From assembly GCA_050122535.1 (NCBI GenBank), contig JASFIT010000022.1:1-21313 (forward strand): DNA of 21,313 bases. The letters run 5' to 3'. The stretch's first letter is position 1, and every line of letters begins with the position of its first letter. Below the pieces are notes generated by a model, which saw only the letters and a list, made by a program, of their open reading frames with translations, ran no database searches and had not been told where the DNA came from. The DNA is from JASFEQ01 sp050122535. Its GTDB lineage: Bacteria > Desulfobacterota > DSM-4660 > Desulfatiglandales > HGW-15. The position numbers and the translations under genes are program-made. Positions 6,465-13,632 of this stretch are shown one piece after another.

Positions 6465-6875
6465 ATGAGAATAGTAGGCCTTTTTCTTACACTCGCTATT
6501 TTGGCTTTCCTTTTCGGATGTCTGTCCGAGGGGCCTGAAGGCGTTCCCACTGAACTGATAGGGGTCTGGAAAACCTCTGCCCCCAAATATAAGGACTGCT
6601 CTATTGAGTTAACCAGGGATTACATTATTTTCACAAACAGCCGCGCAGCAGCGCATATTGAAGCAAATTTTGTCCTTAGAACGAAACAGGTACCAGAAAG
6701 AGGATACTTTTTATGCACCATACTCTATGAGAATATTAACGAGCAAAGATACAAGTTCTCCTTTTCTTACTACCCGGCAAAGGGTGGCGTGATAAGACTG
6801 AAAAACCAAATAGAGGTGGAGTGGAAAAAGGTTAGACCGATTGCAGGCCAGGAAAGCTCCCCTATTTCTGGCTAA
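6465..6875 (+). CDS. Small lipoprotein, copy 1 of paralogous pair
   Basis: 136 residues with a clean lipoprotein signal (MRIVGLFLTLAILAFLFGC, Cys19; +2 Leu suggests outer-membrane sorting). The mature part begins with an acidic linker and then (E)LIGVWKTSAPKYKDCSIEL, continues with several predicted beta strands (YIIFTNS, ANFVLRT), and ends with the very conserved KFSFSYYPAKGGVIRLKNQ-EVEWKKV. A lipocalin-like small beta-barrel would fit, but no database family is asserted. It is clearly paralogous to the lipoprotein at 11552 along its whole length. It begins 14 bp after the pseudopilin, so the two are co-transcribed. Possible roles are as a surface anchor or assembly factor for the pseudopilin; this is inferred only from repeated gene order. 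Confidence 0.82.
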   Translation: MRIVGLFLTLAILAFLFGCLSEGPEGVPTELIGVWKTSAPKYKDCSIELTRDYIIFTNSRAAAHIEANFVLRTKQVPERGYFLCTILYENINEQRYKFSFSYYPAKGGVIRLKNQIEVEWKKVRPIAGQESSPISG

Positions 6876-6944
6876 ACGATCACCTTCGACGATACTTAAC
6901 TAAATCATACCCTTCTTTGGGCACAATGGTCAGGAGGTCATTCA

Positions 6945-8144
6945 TTGGCAAAACCCACATTCAACGTAGGACAAAAAGTCGAGGACTACGTCATAGAGAA
7001 ACAGATAGGAAAAGGGGGAATGGCAGAGATTTTCTTGGCGGAAGACCATGTCCTGAAACGGAAAGTGGTCATTAAGAGAATAAAGCCGCGTTACAGTGAG
7101 AGAGAGCATTTTAAGAAGCAATTCCTAAGGGAGGCGAGAATACAGGCCAATCTGGATAATCCCCATATTGTTCAGATACTCAGGATGTTCAACCATGAAG
7201 ATAACCTCTGCATCGTTATGCCACTCATAAGAGGGACGGATTTGGCGAGGGTCATAAGAAAGGCGAAGGCCATTCGAGAGAGCAAAGGCGGAAAAGGGGC
7301 CTTATCCGTCCAAAGGGCTGTTAATATTTTCTTGCAGATCCTGGAAGGGATTGGATTTGCTCACAAATATAAAATTATACACGGAGATATTAAACCTTCT
7401 AACATCCTCTTGGATCAGCAGGGAAGAGCCAAGGTTGCCGATTTTGGCCTTGCCTTTCTCGCGCGCTACGGAAAGAACAAAAAGGGAGAAATTTCCCTCG
7501 TTGGCACGCCTGTCTATATGTCTCCAGAGCAGATCCTAGAGGAAGAGGTGGACACCCGATCCGATATCTATTCCCTTGGGGTGACCTTCTTTAACATGCT
7601 AACGGCAAGTTTTCCCTCGGGAGACAGAACCAAGGCCACGGAATTGTTAGAATATCACTTGGAAGGCTCCCGTGAGGAAGCGAGATTAATGCTTGACGAA
7701 TTTGAGGACATTCCGCGTCACATTAAGGGGGCCATACTAAATGCACTAGATAGGGATCCCAACAACAGACATCAGAGTTGTCTGGAATTCTCTCTGGCCA
7801 TAAAAGAGGACGCACCCTATGAGATGTATTCCGAGCTGCTCAGGTTTAGTCTCTTGACCAAGGATAACATCACTTCATCGGAGAGATCGTATTTGGATAA
7901 GATCGCATCCAGAAAAGGGCTTGCTCCGGAGGAGGCGAAAGCCCTTGAGATTAGCATGCGAAAAGAGATGGGCCTGCCCAGCCTAGACTTTATAAAAGAG
8001 TATAGAGACGCCTTAAATGATCTTTTGTCAAGGGGGAGAGAAAAAGAGGATGTGTATTTGGATAAGCTGGAAAGGATCTATGTGAGAGAGGATAGAATCT
8101 CAACTGAGAAGGCAAGATCCATAAGAAAGGAGATGTCATGCTAA
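6945..8144 (+). CDS. Soluble Ser/Thr protein kinase with C-terminal helical repeats
   Basis: The start is TTG at 6945, seven bases after a strong AGGAGG. The 399-residue protein has a Hanks-type kinase domain (about residues 12-290): glycine loop GKGGMAEIF (22-30), VVIK Lys44, alpha-C Glu63, catalytic HGDIKPSN with Asp148, DFG 166-168 and SPE 193-195. All catalytic residues are present, so it should be active. The usual Arg of HRD is Gly147, making it a non-RD kinase. There is no transmembrane or PASTA region. The last 110 residues contain two related helical units around SSERSYLDKIASRKGLAPEE and KEDVYLDKLERIYVREDRIS, possibly a docking module. Its stop overlaps the next start, indicating translational coupling with the second HAMP protein, a plausible substrate or partner. 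Confidence 0.93.
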   Translation: MAKPTFNVGQKVEDYVIEKQIGKGGMAEIFLAEDHVLKRKVVIKRIKPRYSEREHFKKQFLREARIQANLDNPHIVQILRMFNHEDNLCIVMPLIRGTDLARVIRKAKAIRESKGGKGALSVQRAVNIFLQILEGIGFAHKYKIIHGDIKPSNILLDQQGRAKVADFGLAFLARYGKNKKGEISLVGTPVYMSPEQILEEEVDTRSDIYSLGVTFFNMLTASFPSGDRTKATELLEYHLEGSREEARLMLDEFEDIPRHIKGAILNALDRDPNNRHQSCLEFSLAIKEDAPYEMYSELLRFSLLTKDNITSSERSYLDKIASRKGLAPEEAKALEISMRKEMGLPSLDFIKEYRDALNDLLSRGREKEDVYLDKLERIYVREDRISTEKARSIRKEMSC

Positions 8145-8782
8145 GTAAGAACCAGCGCAGGCGTTTCCCCGTTGTCAACCGGTCACTCCAGTATCGGTTT
8201 CTGGCCATCATCATTGTCTACAGCTTTGTCATTGTTCTTTTTTTGGCGGCCTTCCTTTTCGTACCCGACATTATCCGACTGCAAGACGAATCCCTCGCTT
8301 TTCACGCCCGGGCAGAAGCCGCTGACAAAATGCTCACGCTGCATGCGAGAGTTTGGCCCGCCATCTTCCTCGTCATTTGCCTGGTTGCCCTCCATTCGTT
8401 CCGTTTCTTCCATAGACTCATCGGCCCTTTGCACCGGTTCCGGCAAGTCTATGAGCAGGTGCGCAATGGAGACCTGAATTTAAAAGTAAAAATAAGGAAA
8501 AAGGATTATCTCCACCAAGATGAGGCGGCGCTCAACGACATGTTGGAGACGCTGTCTGGAAAATGGAGAACCGTTCAACAGACCACAGAAGATGCCTTGA
8601 GGTCTCTGGATGCATTGGAACAGACAGGGACCAATACAAACAACTGGAAGGAAAGCCTTGAGGATTTGTTGCGCGTTCACCGCCACCACCTGGAAACGCT
8701 GGGAGAAACCTCTCGATACTTCACCGTACCGGGGGAAGAGCAAGGGAACGGAGAGGAGACGCCTGAAGACGAAGGCACTTAA
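8138..8782 (+). CDS. HAMP-domain inner-membrane protein, copy 2
   Basis: A 214-residue paralogue of the protein at 5290. The ATG at 8138 overlaps the kinase stop codon by seven bases and has AAAGGAG five bases upstream. It shares QYRFLAII, the first membrane segment, FVPDIIR-QDE, the loop LTLHARVWPA, the second membrane segment and HRLIGPLHRFR leading into the HAMP region, then EAALN-ML and a helical tail HRHHLETLGETSRYF. It adds an acidic C-terminal extension rich in Glu and Gly. As in copy 1, no effector domain is present. The best conserved parts are the first membrane helix, the LHARVWP loop and the HAMP entry, which suggests signal reception in or near the membrane. The overlap with the kinase makes it the strongest candidate for a kinase-linked sensor. 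Confidence 0.83.
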   Translation: MLSKNQRRRFPVVNRSLQYRFLAIIIVYSFVIVLFLAAFLFVPDIIRLQDESLAFHARAEAADKMLTLHARVWPAIFLVICLVALHSFRFFHRLIGPLHRFRQVYEQVRNGDLNLKVKIRKKDYLHQDEAALNDMLETLSGKWRTVQQTTEDALRSLDALEQTGTNTNNWKESLEDLLRVHRHHLETLGETSRYFTVPGEEQGNGEETPEDEGT

Positions 8783-8849
8783 CCATGAGAAGTCCTTATG
8801 ACAGATCCGTGAATCCCGATTTGCTCATGCTAATAGGATACCGAGATTC

Positions 8850-9419
8850 ATGATTGGAAATGGCCTCAGGAAGGTTCTCTTTCATAAGTCCAAGTCCCTA
8901 TTGGCCCGTGGGAACAGGCATGTCCAGAGAGTCGGCTTGACCCTTATTGTAAGATTGGTCAAAATGAGCCGTAAAGAGTTTGTAGCAGGCTTTACCATCG
9001 TTGAGCTACTTACTGTGATAGCTATTTTGGGGACAATCACTGCCATTGGGATCCCCACCTATTCAGGTTACATGAACAAGGCCAGAATCACCAAGGCCAT
9101 AGCGGATATAACTATCATTCAGAAAGAGATCAAACTCTATGAGATAGACAGGGATGCTCTGCCCAATGACCTTGCCGACATAGAACGGGGAAACTTCATG
9201 GATCCGTATGGCAATCCATACCAATATCATCTCCCCACCGGACCAGGTGTGGGGCATAGGCGCAAAGACCAGTGGGACAATCCGTTAAATGACGACTACG
9301 ACCTTTACAGCACGGGCAGGGACGGACAGAGTGCGCAACACCTCCACAACAAGAAAAGCCACGATGACATCGTCCGGGCCCGTGAGGGAAGATTCATAGG
9401 GCTCGCTTCCGAGTTTTAG
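8850..9419 (+). CDS. GspG-like type II pseudopilin, copy 2
   Basis: A paralogue of the pseudopilin at 5932. The processing site is canonical here: VAG|FTIVELLTVIAILGTITAIG, with Phe+1 and Glu+5. The GspG features MDPYGNPYQYH and DDYDLYSTGRDG and the tail SHDDIVRA-EG-IG-SEF are conserved. The frame opens at ATG 8850, which gives a 47-residue leader. An internal ATG at 8964 would give the short classical leader MSRKEFVAG and is equally or more plausible; neither has a strong Shine-Dalgarno, so the start is uncertain. It is followed after 14 bp by the HD-GYP gene. As with copy 1, no secretion ATPase or secretin gene is in the window, so it probably works with a distant type II or type IV machine, or forms a separate small pseudopilus. 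Confidence 0.87.
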   Translation: MIGNGLRKVLFHKSKSLLARGNRHVQRVGLTLIVRLVKMSRKEFVAGFTIVELLTVIAILGTITAIGIPTYSGYMNKARITKAIADITIIQKEIKLYEIDRDALPNDLADIERGNFMDPYGNPYQYHLPTGPGVGHRRKDQWDNPLNDDYDLYSTGRDGQSAQHLHNKKSHDDIVRAREGRFIGLASEF

Positions 9420-9433
9420 CCCGTTAATATGCC

Positions 9434-11533
9434 ATGAAAATAGAAAAGACATTCCTCAAGAGCAAGGTGGGACGGCGAATCATGGGGCTCTTTGTCTTTT
9501 GTGCCCTCGTACCCATATCAGCTCTGGCCATTGTCTCTTTCACGCGGGTAAGTGGTGAACTGGACAAGCAGAACGAGAGACAACTGCATCAATCCTGCAA
9601 GGCGCTGGTTATGTCCATCCTGGAACGAATGAATATCCTTGAAAATGAGTTCACGGCCTTGTGCGCCAATCCTATACTGAGCTCGAGCGCTTTCACGCGC
9701 GGGACGAGCGAAGAATATGGTAAGGATCTAGAGCCCCGATTTAAAGGACTTGGGTTCATCACGCATTCGGGCGATCTTTTCCCCCGTTTTGGTCAAATTC
9801 AAAACCCACCAGTGCTATCTGCCCAGGAGAACCAACACCTCAGATCCGGCAAAACCCTTGTCCTTACCCATACCAACCCAGACAAACGCTTAAAAATGTA
9901 CATGATGAGGTTTATTAATTCGCTAGACCGAAAGCAGGGGATGCTGTATGGAGAAATAAACACCCTATATTTATGGCTCCTGAATCAAAAACCAGAGGAC
10001 ATCCTCCCCTATAAGACTGAACTCTTTGTACTGGATAACTCGAATCAGCCCATCTATTCCACGATCCCAGCCCCAGCAGAATTGCGAGAAAGATCAGAGT
10101 ACAGCATGCCCCGTACCGGCAGGGGCATATTCGAGTGGAAACATGAAAAGGAAACCTACAAGGCGAGTTTTCGTTCGCTAAACATAAAATATAACCCAAC
10201 GCATCCCCAATGGACAGTGGTCCTTACCGTTCCAAAGGAGACCATTGATAGGCCAATGGCCCAATTCAAACGGATCTTTCCTCTTATCGTTCTCCTCTCC
10301 TTTTGGGTGGTATTGCTCCTCGCCTTTGTCCAGATTCGACGAACGACGCGTCCCCTCGAAAAACTTGGGGAAGGCACACGCCGGATAGCCATGAGAGAGT
10401 TCGACAGCAGGGTGAAGGTAACAAGCGGTGACGAATTTGAGGAACTCGCCAACTCATTTAACAACATGGCAAGACAATTGGGTAGACAGTTTAACGCCTT
10501 GACCACCATGTCCGAAATAGACCGAGCCATCCTCTCTGCCTTAGACACGGAGAGGATTGTGAGAACCGTATTGAGTCGTATGCGCGAGTTCCTCCCTTAC
10601 GATTCTGTCAGTGTTACCCTGCTTGACCCGAAGGGGCAGAATCCTGGACGCACTTTTATGGAAAGCGACCATCGGTTGAAATTGGTTGAAGATATTGAAA
10701 TCCCGGTTGGTGAACTGGAAAGGTTTATTGGTAACGAGGAATTATTGTTAATAAATTCGCCTGAAAATCTTCTCCCCTATCTGGCCAAAAATATGGGAAG
10801 CGGGACCCAATCGGCTGTGCTGCTCCCCCTTTTCTTTAAAAAGGAACTGGCAGGGATCATTACCCTGGGTTCACTTCGTTCATCCACACCTGATCAGGAA
10901 GACCTGGATCAGGCCCGACAACTGGCAGATCAGGTGGCGGTCGCCCTGGCTAACGCCCAACTGCTCGAAGATTTGGATGCGCTCAATTGGGGCACCTTGA
11001 GGGCGCTTGCTCGGGCTGTAGATGCAAAGTCTCCCTGGACAGCGGGGCATTCTGAAAGGGTGACGGAAAAGGCGCTTCAAATTGGCCAGGTCATGGGACT
11101 TACGCCTGAAGAGTTGGACAATCTGCATCGCGGGGGGTTGCTTCATGATATTGGCAAGATCGGAATACCTGTCAGCATCCTGGACAAGCCAGGAAGACTA
11201 ACAGACGAAGAGTTCAAAGCGATTCGCCGACATTCGACCATCGGAGCCAGTATCTTGGAACCCATCGCCGCATATGCGCATGCCATACCCATTGTTTTGC
11301 AGCATCATGAGCATTTTGACGGCAAAGGCTACCCTGATGGTCTCGCAGGAGAAACCATAAGCTTGGGCGCCCGCATTTTGGCTGTAGCTGATGTGTATGA
11401 TGCCCTTGTCTCAGATAGACCATATCGAGCGGGAATGGATCGGGAGCGCGTTATGGAGATCATTAAAGAGGAGGCGGGCAAACAGTTCGATCCAAGTGTA
11501 GTGCAGGCCTTATTGGAGGTCATAAGGCAATAG
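9434..11533 (+). CDS. Membrane HAMP-GAF-HD-GYP c-di-GMP phosphodiesterase
   Basis: 699 residues. Transmembrane helix 1 (about 16-36), an extracytoplasmic sensor region of about 240 residues (Cache-like in layout), transmembrane helix 2 (about 280-300), HAMP (about 302-355, TTRPLEKLGEGTRRIA), GAF (about 370-512), and a C-terminal HD-GYP domain (about 515-699). The HD-GYP metal and substrate motifs are intact: GHSERV, LLHDIGKIGIP, RRHSTIGASIL, and HHEHFDGKGYPDGL with the GYP triad. It should hydrolyse c-di-GMP to pGpG or GMP. It sits between pseudopilin copy 2 and lipoprotein copy 2, with 14-bp and 18-bp gaps. c-di-GMP commonly controls pili, secretion and adhesion, which suits the neighbours. 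No GGDEF cyclase is present in the window. Confidence 0.95.
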   Translation: MKIEKTFLKSKVGRRIMGLFVFCALVPISALAIVSFTRVSGELDKQNERQLHQSCKALVMSILERMNILENEFTALCANPILSSSAFTRGTSEEYGKDLEPRFKGLGFITHSGDLFPRFGQIQNPPVLSAQENQHLRSGKTLVLTHTNPDKRLKMYMMRFINSLDRKQGMLYGEINTLYLWLLNQKPEDILPYKTELFVLDNSNQPIYSTIPAPAELRERSEYSMPRTGRGIFEWKHEKETYKASFRSLNIKYNPTHPQWTVVLTVPKETIDRPMAQFKRIFPLIVLLSFWVVLLLAFVQIRRTTRPLEKLGEGTRRIAMREFDSRVKVTSGDEFEELANSFNNMARQLGRQFNALTTMSEIDRAILSALDTERIVRTVLSRMREFLPYDSVSVTLLDPKGQNPGRTFMESDHRLKLVEDIEIPVGELERFIGNEELLLINSPENLLPYLAKNMGSGTQSAVLLPLFFKKELAGIITLGSLRSSTPDQEDLDQARQLADQVAVALANAQLLEDLDALNWGTLRALARAVDAKSPWTAGHSERVTEKALQIGQVMGLTPEELDNLHRGGLLHDIGKIGIPVSILDKPGRLTDEEFKAIRRHSTIGASILEPIAAYAHAIPIVLQHHEHFDGKGYPDGLAGETISLGARILAVADVYDALVSDRPYRAGMDRERVMEIIKEEAGKQFDPSVVQALLEVIRQ

Positions 11534-11551
11534 ATTAACGAGAGGTGAGCA

Positions 11552-11956
11552 ATGCCTGGGTTTAGAAGTACTAAATTGGGAGTGATTTTCTTGGTGTCAG
11601 CCATTTCCATCTTTCTGTTGGGATGTCAGCCGAAGGGGGATGAAAGCCTTCCTGCCGAATTAGCAGGGGTGTGGACGAGTTCTTCACCAAGATTCAAAGA
11701 TGACACCCTTGAGCTAAGCAAAGAATTCATCGTCTTCACAAGCGGCAAATTCCAGGATTTCATCAATGTGAATTTTATACTAAAAGTGGAAAAAAAGTCT
11801 GAAAGGAATCACATCCTCTACGTCATTCATTATGAGAATATCCACGATCAAAAATACAAGTTCTCCTTTTACTACTACCCTGCTAAGGGCGGAGTGATAA
11901 GACTGAAAAATCAGGTGGACACCGAGTGGAAAAAAGTGAAACCGATTACAGGCTGA
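11552..11956 (+). CDS. Small lipoprotein, copy 2 of paralogous pair
   Basis: 134 residues, paralogous along its length to the lipoprotein at 6465. The signal peptide ends in FLLGC (Cys25), followed by Gln, again compatible with outer-membrane sorting. Conserved blocks are ELAGVWTSSSPRFKDDTLEL, the strands EFIVFTSG and NFILKVE, and the C-terminal KFSFYYYPAKGGVIRLKNQV-TEWKKVKPI. The ribosome binding site GAGGTGA lies five bases before the ATG. It is the last gene of the operon; only 33 bp separate it from the convergent gpmI, with no convincing terminator between. Function unknown. Its retention in both triads is the only functional clue. Confidence 0.82.
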   Translation: MPGFRSTKLGVIFLVSAISIFLLGCQPKGDESLPAELAGVWTSSSPRFKDDTLELSKEFIVFTSGKFQDFINVNFILKVEKKSERNHILYVIHYENIHDQKYKFSFYYYPAKGGVIRLKNQVDTEWKKVKPITG

Positions 11957-11989
11957 AAAAGCGCCCCAATTTCTAACTTAAATTCCCCC

Positions 11990-13627
11990 CTACTCATTTT
12001 TTATACTGATCAGCGAAGGATCGTAGTCTGCCACCTTTTCATAGCCCAGTAGATTCAACAAGGTGGAAGCCACGTTGGAGAGCCCCGGTTTTTCCAGGTG
12101 CGCCATTTCATACTCTCCATTGTAGCCCGGGTCATATATGGCAAAAGGGACGGGGTTCAGGGTGTGAGCCGTCTTTGTTTTCTTTCTGCCCTCTTTATCA
12201 ATGGTGAACATCTGGTCAACATTTCCATGATCTGCCGTGACCACTGCATTGCCTTCCAGGTCCCGGATGGTCTCCAATAGCTCCCCCACACATTGATCAA
12301 CCGTTTCTACGGCAGTGATCGCGGCTTCCATGACTCCCGTATGGCCAACCATGTCCCCATTGGCAAAATTTAGACGGCCAAAGCGATACTCACCCCCTTT
12401 CAACATCTCTGTCGCCGTATCCTTTATTTCCAATGCCTTCATTTTTGGGGCTTTATCGAACTGAATCCTGTCGGATGGAATCTCCATGTAGGTCTCCACC
12501 ATTTCATCGATATACCCCGAGCGGTTGCCGTTCCAAAAATAGGTCACATGGCCATATTTTTGGGTTTCAGATATGGCGAACATCCTTACCCTTTCAGCAC
12601 AGAGATATTCGCTGACTGTACGATCAATAGCCGGGGGCAAGACCAGGAAGTTGGGAGGAATATGGGTATCCCCATCATACTCCATCATGCCCGCATAAAT
12701 AACGTCAGGTAAGGAAACTCTGTCAAACCCATGGAAATCCTTTTCTGTGAAGGCCCGAGAGATTTCAATGGCACGATCCCCTCTAAAGTTGAAAAATATG
12801 ACCGCATCTCCGTCCACTATCGGGCCCACGGGACTTCCGGAATCCCTTGAAATAACGAAGGAATCCATATATTGGTCTGTGATATCCGGATCTTCTTTAT
12901 AATAGGTTCTAACCGCGTCAGCGGCTGTTCTGAAAAAACGTCCCTTTCCGAGCACGTGCGCCTCCCACCCCTTTTTCACCACATTCCAGTCCGCCTCGTA
13001 GCGATCCATGGTTACCTTCATGCGGCCGCCCCCGGACGCTATACAGTAATCCAGTCCCTTTTCTTTGGAAATTTCTTCCAATTTTTTCTCAGTGGGAATG
13101 ACATAATCCAGGGCGGATCTTTCATCCACGTCTCGACCATCAAGCAGGGCATGCACTCGCACCCTTTTGAGGCCCAATTGGGCACATCTATCAATCAGTT
13201 TATATAATTGGTCAATGTGAGAATGAACGTTTCCATCAGAAAGGAGGCCTATGAAATGGACGATCCCACCCTTTCTGGCTCGCTCAACGATATGGTGCCA
13301 GAGGTCTGTTTGAAAAATCTCGCCTGTCTGAAGCGCCCTATTGACGAGACGGGCCCCCTGCTCAAATACCCTCCCTGCTCCCAGGGCATTGTGCCCCACT
13401 TCGCTGTTGCCCATATCCGCATCGCTTGGAAGCCCCACAGCGGTTCCATGGGCCTGCAGTTGTGTATAGAGCCTGGAGCTGAATAGCTGATCCAAGGTGG
13501 GCGTTTTGGCCAAAAAAACCGCATTGCTTTCAGCTTGCTGGCCAATGCCAATGCCATCCATAATGATAAGTAGGAGTGGTCCTTTACATCCTTGAAAGGA
13601 CTTCAATCTTTTAAGCGTCAATGACAT
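11990..13627 (-). CDS. gpmI: 2,3-bisphosphoglycerate-independent phosphoglycerate mutase
   Basis: Interconverts 3- and 2-phosphoglycerate in glycolysis and gluconeogenesis (EC 5.4.2.12), using two Mn ions and a phosphoserine intermediate. The 545-residue length is in the family range. Motifs seen are IIMDGIGIG (metal Asp24) near the N-terminus, the catalytic-serine block DMGNSEVGHNALGAGR (Ser75), LLDGRDVDERSA, FFNFRGDRAIEISRAF, NFANGDMVGHTG and the C-terminal metal site VVTADHGNVDQM. It starts five bases after the stop of the preceding minus-strand gene (FGE-domain protein), so the two are probably translated from one mRNA. The upstream Shine-Dalgarno is weak, in keeping with coupling. It has no evident biochemical link with the operon it sits in. 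Confidence 0.97.
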   Translation of the reverse strand: MSLTLKRLKSFQGCKGPLLLIIMDGIGIGQQAESNAVFLAKTPTLDQLFSSRLYTQLQAHGTAVGLPSDADMGNSEVGHNALGAGRVFEQGARLVNRALQTGEIFQTDLWHHIVERARKGGIVHFIGLLSDGNVHSHIDQLYKLIDRCAQLGLKRVRVHALLDGRDVDERSALDYVIPTEKKLEEISKEKGLDYCIASGGGRMKVTMDRYEADWNVVKKGWEAHVLGKGRFFRTAADAVRTYYKEDPDITDQYMDSFVISRDSGSPVGPIVDGDAVIFFNFRGDRAIEISRAFTEKDFHGFDRVSLPDVIYAGMMEYDGDTHIPPNFLVLPPAIDRTVSEYLCAERVRMFAISETQKYGHVTYFWNGNRSGYIDEMVETYMEIPSDRIQFDKAPKMKALEIKDTATEMLKGGEYRFGRLNFANGDMVGHTGVMEAAITAVETVDQCVGELLETIRDLEGNAVVTADHGNVDQMFTIDKEGRKKTKTAHTLNPVPFAIYDPGYNGEYEMAHLEKPGLSNVASTLLNLLGYEKVADYDPSLISIKNE

Positions 13628-13632
13628 ATCAA

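Noticed and set aside
10156..10548. 130-codon minus-strand frame within the HD-GYP gene
   Set aside because: Fully antisense to an intact multidomain protein with recognised motifs.
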